In this document: positions 1 through 10,012 of the stretch, in pieces
Position numbering within the stretch: the first letter of the stretch is position 1
Layout: each line of letters opens with the position of its first letter
Origin: Trichomonas vaginalis G3
Taxonomy: Eukaryota > Parabasalia > Trichomonadida > Trichomonadidae
Direction of reading: 5' to 3'
DNA length: 64,000 bases
Assembly: GCF_026262505.1 (NCBI RefSeq)
Contig: NC_067207.1
Coordinates: 21,358,082-21,422,081, forward strand
The notes under the pieces: generated by a model
What the model saw: the letters and a program-made list of their open reading frames with translations, nothing else
What the model was told of the DNA's origin: nothing
Database searches by the model: none
Program-made: the position numbers and the translations under genes

Positions 1-135
1 AGAAATGAGGTTAGAAAAGAGGTTAGATATACCCTTCTACCCTAAAATATATTTTTGGTGTAAATTTCATGAAAATTCTGAGTAAAATGACAGATGTTTA
101 TATGACACTTTCTCCGGTTTATAGGACCTCTCTCA
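1..135. repeat. Fragment of Maverick-type repeat DNA
   Basis: The stretch has GAGGTTAGAAA-type units followed by ACCCTTCTACCCTAAAATAT. The same order occurs at 25061-25125 beside the primase cassette of E1, and its inverse occurs near 21708-21750. It is therefore probably the edge of another Maverick copy, or a shared subterminal repeat, cut by the window start. No coding sequence is seen here. Confidence 0.5.
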
Positions 136-160
136 TATTCTAAACATCCTCAGGGCTAGA

Positions 161-188
161 AGGCACGAAGTGCCTGGAAGCCCCACTT

Positions 189-190
<2 letters not shown>
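161..190. repeat. Double-hairpin module
   Basis: Two hairpins abut exactly: AGGCAC-GAA-GTGCCT and GGAAG-CCCCA-CTTCC. The 30-bp, two-stem design matches the modules found in Maverick genes further right. There is no second copy of this locus in the window, so insertion cannot be shown here. Confidence 0.5.

Positions 191-219
<29 letters not shown>
191..219. repeat. Poly-T run of about 29 bases
   Basis: A pure T homopolymer directly follows the double-hairpin module. It could be the A-tail of an inserted transcript or simple slippage. No retrotransposon body is visible beside it. Confidence 0.8.
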
Positions 220-479
220 CAATAAACCAGGTTTCAGCGGATAACTCCCAATTCCTAAATTTTTTGATCTGAATTCCAAAAAATGATTTCTCGTAAAAAG
301 TGACAATTTATCCGAAATCTCGATTTTTATTTTCCAAATCAAACAACTTTTTGCAATAAATCTAGATCGAAGAACATACTTTTTGTATGACTAAGAGATA
401 AAAACTTTAGCTAAAAACACTTTTCCATGAATAATATTTTTAATTATTCTAATATAAAAACAAAAAAAAGACATAAATG

Positions 480-2036
480 TTAAAAAACATTCAACCGCGA
501 TGCTCCTGCGAATACATCCGCATCAATGAAAGTGGATGGATCTGACCAAACCTTAAGGAGATGTCCATTAGAAGTAATTATCCAATTATCGAAATCGTAA
601 AGCGAAGAATCGCCGAAAATCAAATACAAGAGTTTGAAAAACCCTGAATATACTCTGGGCGAAACTTCTTTGTGTAACTGTGTCACTTTTCCGTCTGATT
701 CGACTCTAACGGGACAATACCCGTAATCTGTAACGCAGCTTGCGTTTACAGCCTTGTATATCTTCCATGCAGCATCTCTGTACTTCTTATCATGTGTGGA
801 TCTGTAGAAAATGAACAAAACTTCTAATACTCTGTGGCTTAAGTCATATTCGTTTTCGTATGGGACAAGCTTGTCACCAACGAGCTTTGCACTCTTGGGA
901 GGAAGGCCATTTTCGTTTAAACTGAGGAATTCGAATAAACCATTCATCAATTTTTCCGAAAGTTGGCCGTATCTGTAAACATCTTCAGGAGGAATATCAC
1001 GTCTAAGTTTTATAAGGCCTGCATACAAGAAACTATCAAGAGTAACAATATTTTCCCTTGTAGTTTTATTATATCTGATTAAATAGGCTTTGTCGCCTCT
1101 GTATTCGATAAAGTTCTGCGCAATAATTTCAAATATCTCTTTCATATGATTTTGTACTGATATAACAGAGTCTTTCGTTAATAAATTCAATTTAATTAAA
1201 TTATCATAAAAACTGTAGCCATTACTATCAAAACTAAGCATCCCAAATACCTCTTGGTTATTACTTCTATTGAATAAGTTCTGATGCAAGCCGTGAGAAC
1301 GAGATTGAATGATTTTATCATAAATGTGAAGAGCAAACAAGTAATAACTCTTCGTAATCGTGTATCTAAACATCTGAAGTGAACAAAACATCGTAGATGA
1401 GAACTCATGAATGTTAAAAATCGGATTTTCTGTTGGTTTTAAGAGATTATTGTCAAATGCGACCATATCACAGCCACCATACACTGAGTAGTTCAATCCG
1501 GACATATATTTTTGAATCATAGATGCGTATGTTGGTTCATTTGTCATTTCATATGCAGATTGAAACGCTTCTAAAACATAACCGTAATATTCTGAAAATT
1601 TTGCAGACCCTTGTGGAAGCAGAACAGTTTTGTTGAAAAATCTTTCGATTTCATTTAAATCTCTTGTTTCTCCCATTAAATGAAGAGTTCCGATTGCAGA
1701 AACAAGTGATTGAGCTTGGTGCGTATAGTCTTCCCATCCAGACTCATCATCAATGACGTCATGCATCCACGCTTTCGTTCTGTACAAATTCCACAAATAT
1801 AAAAACGATTGTTTGATTTTTCTAAGTTTTTTATAGTCGGTATCACCAAATATTCCTGAATTACGTTGTGTAAAATCGTTTTGCAGCATTTGATCATAAA
1901 GTTCTTCAACAAATTGTTCACGTCGATCAGCACTTGATAATGTTAAGTACACTGGCTTCATAATAATTACAGATGCTATTGCAAATATTATGAATGCCCA
2001 AATTGATAAAATCAGTCTTCTAATCTTGATTTCCAT
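480..2036 (-). CDS. Glycosyl hydrolase 47-like type II membrane protein
   Basis: The protein has 518 residues. A short basic N-terminus and one hydrophobic segment at about residues 9-27 suggest a type II ER/Golgi membrane protein with a lumenal domain. The domain shows GH47 landmarks: KAWMHDVIDDESGWEDY followed by a TLHLMG helix near residues 90-125, an SAKFSEYYGYVLEAF stretch, and a late LEVLFIFYRSTHDKKY helix. GH47 enzymes (ER mannosidase I, EDEM) trim mannose from N-glycans in quality control. The usual Arg-Pro-Glu before the late helix reads SHR here. The C-terminal Asn-Thr-Glu-Ala-His that helps hold calcium is replaced by TSNGH. An EDEM-like lectin or inactive role is therefore possible. 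The ATG is at 2036; the open frame needs no other start. Family membership is fairly secure, activity is not. Confidence 0.7.
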   Translation of the reverse strand: MEIKIRRLILSIWAFIIFAIASVIIMKPVYLTLSSADRREQFVEELYDQMLQNDFTQRNSGIFGDTDYKKLRKIKQSFLYLWNLYRTKAWMHDVIDDESGWEDYTHQAQSLVSAIGTLHLMGETRDLNEIERFFNKTVLLPQGSAKFSEYYGYVLEAFQSAYEMTNEPTYASMIQKYMSGLNYSVYGGCDMVAFDNNLLKPTENPIFNIHEFSSTMFCSLQMFRYTITKSYYLFALHIYDKIIQSRSHGLHQNLFNRSNNQEVFGMLSFDSNGYSFYDNLIKLNLLTKDSVISVQNHMKEIFEIIAQNFIEYRGDKAYLIRYNKTTRENIVTLDSFLYAGLIKLRRDIPPEDVYRYGQLSEKLMNGLFEFLSLNENGLPPKSAKLVGDKLVPYENEYDLSHRVLEVLFIFYRSTHDKKYRDAAWKIYKAVNASCVTDYGYCPVRVESDGKVTQLHKEVSPRVYSGFFKLLYLIFGDSSLYDFDNWIITSNGHLLKVWSDPSTFIDADVFAGASRLNVF

Positions 2037-2762
2037 AATTATTAACTTTTATTGTCAGTCTACATTTTTGCCACGTAAACCATTTTTATTCATTACTTTA
2101 ACTAAGAATAATGAACATAGTCATAAGAATAAGAATGACATATCACTGCTTTCGAAGCCGAGGTAGTACTGATACGCCTGAAATATCTTGAATAATTGAA
2201 CAAAAACAAAAATAAATTATCTATTTCATAATTATGCATCATATAAAGAAGTAACAATCAACATTTCTAGCCAGAGCGATTTTAAGCTTAATGGCAAAGT
2301 TTTGTTACAAATTTGATATAAACTCAATCAATTGAGAAGCAAGATACAAGTTCGGTTGTATTCCTACCTTAACGAATGCCTATTAGACACGTGTGGATTA
2401 ATATATATATCATTATAGCTTATTCTATATATATATCGATATTTTTTACTTAAGAATTTATTCAATAACCTGCTGATTTCTTTAATAAACTACTTTCAGC
2501 AATTAAGTGTGACCAATTTTAATAGTTATGTTTGAAAGATCAACTTCATCAAAACAATTTGAATTAAGTCTCAGGACATGAGGAAGCTGACGTTTTATTC
2601 ACATTAGAAAATGTGCTAATGATATGAGCCATCCAAAATGATATATCAGTTTGATTATGTTCTGAAAATCATCTTTTTTTTAATTTGCCAGTTTCATAAC
2701 CCATCTAATATTCATTGTTAGTAATCAACAAATGGATTTTGCGGGTTATTTTCGAAAATAAA
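2037..2762. other. Intergenic AT-rich stretch, no gene seen
   Basis: I see no long reading frame, RNA gene or clear repeat here. There are AT dinucleotide runs near 2400-2440. The sequence leads into the 9-bp duplication at the left edge of the next element. Confidence 0.6.
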
Positions 2763-3314
2763 ACCAAAATGGGGCGCGTAAAGGGTTGGCGTCCTAACGC
2801 GTCCTGATGTAAACTATTCAATTTTTGAGAAGTTTACACCATAATTGAATAGTTTATGGCGTCCTGAGAGGAGATTTCAATGGGTATGGCGTCCTAAAAA
2901 ATAGAAGAAAATGATTTTTTCTCGATTTTTCTAGAAATTGAATTTTTTAAAAAAGAAAAAAATCAAAACGTATACATTCAAGAAAGACTATAAATGAAGA
3001 TTTTTCTATTTTTTTTTCATTCTAAAACATCTTTTTTTGGATAATTTTTTTTAAATAAATATGTAAGAAAGATTGAAGAAAAAGTAAATTTACTTTCAGA
3101 AAATTCGTTTTACATGATGTAAGACCCATAACAACTATAAATATTCAATTATTTAAAATAAAAAAAGAAAAACAGATTAAATGGAGAAAGGGACAAACTA
3201 TCCAGTGTCACTTTTCAAAGGAATAAAAAAATAATAAAGATGGGGAACAGGACAAATTTGCCACACGGCACTTTTTTTAAAAAATTTAATGGAGCGGAGC
3301 GATACTCTGCTGCA

Positions 3315-3855
3315 GGAGCCCCAAGGCTCCCAATCATTACGAAAGGGAGCCTCAGGGCTCCTGAGAATCCATCAGCAGAGGCCTTTTCATTTGGCCTCTG
3401 CTGATCAAAGATTCGGCGAAGCCATTCTTCGTCTCAGGAGCCCCAAGGCTCCCAATCATTACGAAAGGGAGCCTCAGGGCTCCTGAGAATCCATCAGTAG
3501 AGGCCTTTTCATTTGGCCTCTGCTGATCAAAGATTCGGCGAAGCCATTCTTCGTCTCAGGAGCCCCAAGGCTCCCAATCATTACGAAAGGGAGCCTCAGG
3601 GCTCCTGAGAATCCATCAGTAGAGGCCTTTTCATTTGGCCTCTGCTGATCAAAGATTCGGCGAAGCCATTCTTCGTCTCAGGAGCCCCAAGGCTCCCAAT
3701 CATTACGAAAGGGAGCCTCAGGGCTCCTGAGAATCCATCAGCAGAGGCCTTTTCATTTGGCCTCTGCTGATCAAAGATTCGGCGAAGCCATTCTTCGTCT
3801 CAGGAGCCCCAAGGCTCCCAATCATTACGAAAGGGAGCCTCAGGGCTCCTGAGAA
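3315..3855. repeat. Minisatellite, 122-bp unit, about 4.4 copies
   Basis: Units start at 3315, 3437, 3559, 3681 and 3803, an exact 122-bp period, and are almost identical. Each unit is itself made of hairpins: GGAGCC-CCAA-GGCTCC, a 13-bp stem around AGAGGCC/GGCCTCT, and CGAAG-CCATT-CTTCG. GC content is far above the surroundings. An apparent 65-residue reading frame here is only repeat translation. Confidence 0.95.
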
Positions 3856-3859
3856 ACCT

Positions 3860-4061
3860 CTTTGAGAAGGTTTTCTTAAAGAAAACCTTCTCAAAGATGA
3901 TTGTCAGCATTCACTCAAAATCTACCAAGAGTTTCAAAGTTTCAAATCTATCTGAAATGAAGCTTTGAATCTCTTGTATATCTAATTGTAGAGGTACCTT
4001 TTCAAAATGTCTTCTATTGATTAAATTTAATCAGTAAAAGTCATTTTGAAAAGGTACCTCT
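3860..4061. repeat. Long perfect hairpins inside the 1.1-kb element
   Basis: 3860-3877 pairs perfectly with 3879-3896 (18-bp stem, practically no loop). 3990-4009 pairs perfectly with 4042-4061 (20-bp stem starting AGAGGTACC), with a 32-base loop that holds a further palindrome. Less perfect palindromes lie between and after them. GCATTCACTC recurs at about 3908 and 4079 as a spacer. Confidence 0.85.
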
Positions 4062-4718
4062 CTATAATTGCTATTGAGCATTCACTCTTGGAACCTTGGA
4101 GCTCTTGTGTAGTGCATGAAAACTCCAAGATTCTAGCATAAAACATATATCATAGACATAATTTCTTCAAATATAATTTAAGGTTATTTTTTAAAAATTA
4201 GAAAAGCGTAATTTAAGGTTATTGAAAAAGTGACACCTGGCAAATTTGTCCCGCACTCGATTAAATGTATCTCACATCAAAATCCATTGACCTAAGGATG
4301 TTAAGTTTCTGTTTTTAAAAGTTGATATTTTTTTTTTAATTTTAAGAAAATTAATAGCATGTTATTAGACAATAGGAGTGTAATGATATTGACTAAACAG
4401 AAATGAGAGAATAGAGATATAATTTTGATAAGCAATATTGCAAACAAATTCTGAAGTAAAATCGCGATCAATAATTGAAAATTACGATCATGTACTGAAA
4501 AATGACGATCGAATTGAATGAATAGAATTATATCTAAGAAAAAATAAATTGTATTTAGAAGATGAACAAAGAAAGGTGTATGCTAAAAATCATTTAACAA
4601 TAAATGGAAATAAAACGAAATTGTTAAAAGAAAAAAATGAAAATTGTTAAATAATATATTATTTTTTAGTCATAAGAATAAAAATATAGTAGTTATAAAA
4701 GGAATTAGACTTCATATA

Positions 4719-5610
4719 TCAATTCTTTTTCTCTGTAGATGTGGAACGTTTGCTTTTCGATCTCTTTCGATGAACTTGAAAATATAAGTTATTATCGCTG
4801 AGAATCCTTTCCGAAATAGGAGCTTTACGTTTAGGAGGATTGTCGGATGAATTTTGTTTTTTATTGTTTGATTTTGTTGTTATGGAAGATTTTTTCTTAT
4901 TTTTTTCAGAATTTTGCTTGCTATTAACTGAAACTTGTTTTGACGGCCCAACAATAGCATTTGTAGTAGGAAGAATTCCCAATAACGAGCGCATTTTCGA
5001 TAATTGTTTTTCAATATGATCAAGAAGGTCCAGCTTATGTTCTAGATTACTAGACATTTGATTTGTAGAAGGATGGCTTTGATTTTCTGGTTCTAAATCT
5101 GTAGAGTCTGCAATATTTGAATTTTCGGAGCGAATTGGAGCATCTGAACCTTGATTTGTATCGGCTTGCTCAAAATTAGTTTGAATTGGAGTGGATGAAT
5201 TAAAATCTGGATGATTTAATGTTTCATTAAATAATGCCATAATTTTTTCTCTTTTTTCATTAATAAACTTAGTGATCATTGTATCTTTATTTGTTAGATC
5301 GATCGATTTGAGTATATCTGCATCATGAACTGGAATATTTTCGAACAATGAACTCGATTCTATGGAACCATATGGAGAAATCTCGTTCTGAGCCAAAGAA
5401 AGATCACTTACGTTGTATTGTTTGATAGAAAAAATTGTTTTCTCAAGTTCTTTTTGAAAGCAGTCAAGAATATAATTTTTGTAGCTATCAGTGATAACGG
5501 TTTTTATATGGCGCTCGATCTTCTGGTTATTTTTGATGGCGTTATATTTATCTAATTGGATTTGAGATATCTTCTTAATAGCTTCATAAATGTTTGGAGG
5601 GTCATTATTG
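4719..5610 (-). CDS. Unknown lysine/serine-rich protein, start side cut by an insertion
   Basis: I do not recognise a family. The frame is open from about 5610 down to the stop at 4719 with no ATG on its start side; a TTG at 5394-5396 is not a convincing start. The first part is charged and probably helical (EAIKKISQIQLDKY, then QKELEKTIFSIKQY). A polar middle rich in Asn, Ser and Thr follows, then a probable coiled-coil piece near HIEKQLSKMRSLLG, and a basic Lys/Ser/Arg tail that looks like a nuclear localisation signal (KRKAP, HRKRSKSKR). The frame runs into the inverted repeat at 5606 and stops there. The gene therefore appears cut at its N-terminal side by the 2.3-kb element. Confidence 0.5.
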
Positions 5611-7870
5611 ATTTTGTAATTTAATCGTCATCGTTATCGATTTTGTAATTTAATCGTTATCGTCTTTTTCTAAACGTGCATTTTTTGCTTTCGGAGCTAT
5701 TGAACATACATTGGCCCTTACCAGCAATTGAAAACTATTTTTCATTATCAACAATTACATTACTCCGAGTTATTCATCAATCAATGAAAATCGATATATA
5801 GTCCATACTTCAATTTACAATATTGGCAAGTCCAATTTCACTTGGCATATTTAACTCATATAGAAAAACCAGTTGGAATCGGCAAAATTATCTTTAATTC
5901 CATACATAAGAAAAAAAAATTATAAAGTTCTTTAATAATAGCAAACTAATAGTTTAAATAGATTTACAAGTATCGCCCATCTACTTTTGATATAATTCAC
6001 ATATTAAATGTAGAAAACTGGTTTAAAATAAATATTTCAAAAGTTCGAAAACGATTTATGAAAAAATAACGTGATGACATTTACTAAATTTGCTCTGTAT
6101 TAAAGTATCGATGATAGAAAGAGCATATTTTGTAAATATTTCAAAAATATTTAAAAATCGGAGAAATTGTATTGTAATGTACTATAATTATGTTACAAAT
6201 CCGATTCAATACTAATCCTTCGCTATTGAAGTTGTTTTGAGAAGGATATTCTCTAAATTCTTGATAAATCTTTAAAATCTAGAGTAATCGTTTTGTAAAC
6301 TTAACAAAACTAAAATGTATACCAATAGATTGGCATTTTCTACGTTTTCAAAGTGAGAGAGTGTAAATTCTTTTTTTTTATCCTATTAAGGGTATAGTCC
6401 ACTAAAAATTTTTAAGTTTTGACAATGAAAATAAGCTCTGTGACCATGTAAATATATATCTATGCAAAACGAGAGGTTATGCCATAATTTTTTTTAGTTA
6501 TCAAATTTTCCTTTTTTTGAGAGAAGTCTCTCAATAATTTGAGAAGAATCTTTGATATAAAGAGATACACATTTGTAGAACGAAGTAAGTGTTTTCCAAA
6601 CATGTTCTTAAAAATAAATAAAATAATACAAATCTTTATTCAATCTTTTGATACTGTTGGTCCTCTCTTTGTGAAAATACTTAACTTCAAAGAGTATTAT
6701 GTTTTACCTAGTGAGGACCTTAAGTTTGCAAAAACATAATAAAAGTAAAATAAAAAAGATCGGATTTATCACAAAACTTTGAGTATTATAGGATTTAATA
6801 TATTTTCTTAGTAGATTATATGATTTAGTTTCTTAAAATCTAAAGTATTTCTTGAGGAAAATATAAATTGAAATTCAAAAAGTAAAAAAAATGTAAACAA
6901 ATCAAATTTTAAATGGACCAAATGTTGATTTTTCATTCGTTTTCTCATTATCGAAAAAAATTTGGAAAGCTAAGAAGTCAATAACAAGTTATATAATACA
7001 ACAAAAACCACATCGGATATGTTTTCATCAAATAGTCTCCTAGATTTGTTATGAAATTAAAATATCATGATATTTTAAGGGCTTTTGATTTCAATATTAG
7101 AATTATTCAGTTATGTCGTGCTAATATCAATTGCTTTATACAATTAATCGTTTACAAGCTGCAAAAATCGAACAATAATTTGACTTTGTAAAAAAAGTGC
7201 GTCATTTTTATTCGTTATACTTACAAAATGTAAACATTACGAGAAACATTTACATTTGTAAATGTAACAAGTAAAGTTGTCTCGCATAATTTGACTTTGT
7301 AAAAAAAGTGCGTCATTTTTATTCGTTATACTTACAAAATGTAAACATTACGAGAAACATTTACATTTGTAAATGTAACAAGTAAATACATCAGATTTAA
7401 ATTGTAAATGTAGTTTATCTCTCTCATCTCCTTTTTAAAAGGTATTACATACATACGAACGCATGGGTCACTCAATAATTAGCGTGATAATAATTGAGGA
7501 TAGACTGTAATCGTAATTTTATTTTTGGACTTATATTTCGACATTTTGAAGTCGCTTGAAAGTCTTGCAAATGATTAAATTTGGAAAATTTGACCTAAGT
7601 CTGCATTATTTTGATGACTTAAACAATTCTATAAATCTGTTTTCCTAAAAATTTAAAAAGATATAATTTCAATTTCCCTAAATTTATGTAATTCATATAT
7701 CACCAAAATATTTGGACTGCATTTCGTTTGTCTGCACCTAATTAAAGTCTAAATACCAATTAATTTTGGAGTTGCATTGCTTTTAATGTAAAAATGCACG
7801 TTTAGAAAAAGACGATAACGATTAAATTACAAAATCGATAACGACGACGATTAAATTACAAAATCGATAA
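5606..7870. mobile_element. Inverted-repeat-bounded element of 2.3 kb
   Basis: 5606-5680 and 7795-7870 are inverted copies of about 75 bp. Each contains the unit CGATTTTGTAATTTAATCG (left copy with TTG for TCG once) twice and then GTCTTTTTCTAAACGTGCA. The interior is AT-rich with no convincing gene. It includes a 111-bp tandem repeat at 7175. I see no clear target duplication. Coding sequence abuts it on both sides in opposite directions, which suggests that it interrupted or joined genes. Confidence 0.5.
7175..7386. repeat. Tandem repeat, 111-bp unit, about 1.9 copies
   Basis: ATAATTTGACTTTGTAAAA starts at 7175 and again at 7286, and the following 100 bases are identical in both. The unit includes the palindrome ACATTTACATTTGTAAATGT. 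Confidence 0.9.
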
Positions 7871-7950
7871 CCTCTCAACTAACTCAACTAGTCAAGCATA
7901 ATGATTATTCTTCGGATTCATTAAATCAACTTTATCAATGCATAAGTACA

Positions 7951-8961
7951 ATGACAGAAAGATCAATTGGATGCTTGAATTGGGATAAATTTTTCAAAAA
8001 AATCACAGTGACTGATGAAGTTCTTTTACATTTTTTAGCATCCGTTTTAAACATTGAAAAGATATCAGAATGTTTCAAGGATTCTATTTTTTATCACAAT
8101 ATTAATCTTGAAAAATTCAGTAATTTAACTGAAACAGAACAACAAACAATTTTAAATTCCTACAAAGCGGATAAATTTACATATTACATAATGTGCTCAC
8201 AAATTGTAAAATCAAACTGGAACAATTTATCCCAAACTTTAGTTAATATTGCAAATCAATATTTGCCATTTTTAGATGAAGAAAAGCAAATATATATATT
8301 TACTGAAATAACTGGCAATTATCAAAATTTTGAAATTTCAGTTGCAAACTTGTTACTTTTTTATGAAAACAATGAAGAAAAATTAAGCAACTGTTTTAAT
8401 TTAACATTGTTCCAGCAAATTTATTCCAAAAATGGAATCGAGCAAATGATATTTTTTGCTGCAAATACAATTTGTTGCAATAACACTTCTATCAATTTTT
8501 ACAATCTCCTTGAAATTGAAGAAATGAATCCATTTGATTTTTTTTATTTCTCAATTCAATATAAAGAGATATTAAATTGCGATGATTTTCCAAAAGTTAC
8601 AGAAGTAATCACAGGTTTAATCTCAGCTTCAAATATTAATGCTATTATGCGAATTTGCCAAAAAATTTTGGATAAAATTACATTTTATAAATGTAATTAT
8701 TGCCATATTACCTCAATATGGAATTTTATCACAAATGCAGCAATAATTCTTCCTGATGAAGATTTATTAATCAAATTATTAAAATTCATAGAAAAAACAG
8801 AAAAAGCAACAGATGAATTATTCGAACCGGAGAATGATTTGGGTTTCTATGAATATTTAAATTCGATTTTCTCAGATATTACATCTGCGAGAAATAAGCA
8901 ATTTCTCTTGGAATTTCTAAATACCCATGAAGATGACTTCACTTATGATCAAACATTGTGA
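7951..8961 (+). CDS. Unknown alpha-helical protein (336 residues or more)
   Basis: I do not recognise a family. The protein is rich in Asn, Ile, Leu and Phe and looks like a chain of short helices (armadillo/HEAT-like by feel only). A Cys/His cluster (CNYCH) lies near residue 250, and the C-terminus is acidic. The first ATG is at 7951. The same frame is open upstream to about 7874, where it meets the inverted repeat of the 2.3-kb element. The true start may therefore be lost or lie elsewhere. It sits inside the 7-kb transposon and may be a captured host gene. Confidence 0.5.
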   Translation: MTERSIGCLNWDKFFKKITVTDEVLLHFLASVLNIEKISECFKDSIFYHNINLEKFSNLTETEQQTILNSYKADKFTYYIMCSQIVKSNWNNLSQTLVNIANQYLPFLDEEKQIYIFTEITGNYQNFEISVANLLLFYENNEEKLSNCFNLTLFQQIYSKNGIEQMIFFAANTICCNNTSINFYNLLEIEEMNPFDFFYFSIQYKEILNCDDFPKVTEVITGLISASNINAIMRICQKILDKITFYKCNYCHITSIWNFITNAAIILPDEDLLIKLLKFIEKTEKATDELFEPENDLGFYEYLNSIFSDITSARNKQFLLEFLNTHEDDFTYDQTL

Positions 8962-9600
8962 GGTCATTTTTGATCAACAAATTAATTGAAATTCCGATCA
9001 AAAAAAAATTCACAAATTGGATCAAAAAAATCGAATCTCAAGTTCAAAATAAAAAATTTCTACATTTTTATCAAATTTAGATTTTTTTTTCAAATCATGC
9101 GAATTGATTGAATAATTGCATATTTTATCCCATGCATCTAGAAGTATGTGTAATATTTTTGCTTTCATCAAGAAATTGTCGAATTTGATCTTAATTTTTT
9201 TTGAAAAATATACTTTTAGAAAAAGAAATAGTGATTGAATAGCTGCCCATGCTGTAAAAAGGTTATTTTTACAAGTAAAAAAAATTGTTATTTTTCGAGC
9301 AAGTCGAGGCTTTTTTACCATCTCATTTTTGAAAAATTTACGAAAAATTATATCTGAAAAAACGCTTCATTTTGATATCTTACAATGATAAAATACCAAT
9401 GTTGCTGGGATATAATAGCTACACCTGGACATCTACTACATTAATGCGTATGACAGGTAAAGTTGATTTCAAAAGTATAGCCTGGAAAGATTACAATAAA
9501 TCAACGATAATTCAAAAAAATTTCTTATAAGTTAACATAATAAAAATTTAATTTTTATATTTCTTGTAGTATACTTAAGTATATAATATATTTAAATCTT
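8962..9600. other. AT-rich stretch inside the 7-kb element, no gene seen
   Basis: Long A and T runs and weak reading frames only. A 99-codon minus-strand frame at 9022-9321 is low in complexity and has no family resemblance that I can see. Confidence 0.5.
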
Positions 9601-9993
9601 AGAATGAAAATTCGGGACGCCCTAGCTATTCAATTTTCCCTTAGGACGCCCATAAACCTCTCAAAAATGTGATGTAAATATCACAATTTTGAGAAATTTA
9701 CACTAGGACGCCTTAGGACGCCAACCCCCTTTTTTACCACCAAAATGAAATCTAAACTCTAAATTTTTGGAAGAAATTAGCTAAATTTCACGAATCTCTC
9801 TTGAAAATTGCTAAACACAATCTTTATGCTATTTATTTTTTGATTTGGCTTATTTGACAATTATCGAAGTGAATTATCGGATTTATCGTCGATTTCATCA
9901 GAATGTTAATATAAATATAAATATAAATATGAAAATTTATTTCAAAACCTTTTTAAAAATTTTCTGGCGATTGAATTGATATGTCGGCTACAT

Positions 9994-10000
9994 TCAATTA
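9994..10000 (+). promoter_or_regulatory. Initiator element (TCAATTA)
   Basis: TCAATTA lies 13 bases before the ATG at 10013 and matches the TCA-type trichomonad initiator, in which transcription starts at the A. I see no TATA-like element, as expected for this group. Confidence 0.5.
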
Positions 10001-10012
10001 TAATTTTTAATC

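Larger units (their letters stand above)
3184..4258. mobile_element. Non-autonomous element of 1.1 kb with 9-bp duplication, full of hairpins
   Basis: GATTAAATG flanks the element directly at 3175-3183 and 4259-4267. The ends are inverted: GAG, three variable bases, GGGACAAA, then CCAG.TGTCACTTTTT at about position 20. A third inner copy of the end motif lies at 3247-3275. The element has no coding capacity. It is built of a 122-bp minisatellite and then several long palindromes. The duplication length suggests mobilisation by a Mutator-type transposase. It is nested in the larger element. Confidence 0.7.
2772..9738. mobile_element. Large Mutator-like DNA transposon (about 7 kb)
   Basis: The stretch is bounded by inverted ends of about 130 bp. 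Both start with GG and share GGGTTGGCGTCCTAA, and each holds about four GGCGTCCT boxes. A direct duplication ACCAAAATG lies outside at 2763-2771 and 9739-9747; 9-bp duplications are typical of Mutator-like elements, which are known in Trichomonas. Each end also holds a small palindrome at the same place but with different sequence (left AAACTATTCAAT/ATTGAATAGTTT, right CTCAAAA/TTTTGAG). No MULE transposase is recognised inside. The interior holds two unknown coding regions and two other elements, so it is probably non-autonomous, or a gene-carrying (Pack-MULE-like) copy. Family assignment rests on ends and duplication only. Confidence 0.6.

Noticed and set aside
191-219. Poly-T as the tail of a LINE or SINE
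   Set aside because: There is no element body or target duplication beside it that I can see.
3289-3486. 65-codon plus-strand frame in the 122-bp repeat
   Set aside because: It is translation of a hairpin minisatellite; there is no start context and no independent support.
6539-6739. 66-codon plus-strand frame in the 2.3-kb element
   Set aside because: Short, low complexity, with no support beyond chance in AT-rich DNA.
9022-9321. 99-codon minus-strand frame
   Set aside because: Composition follows the AT-rich DNA, no family pattern is visible, and no upstream motif or initiator is present.
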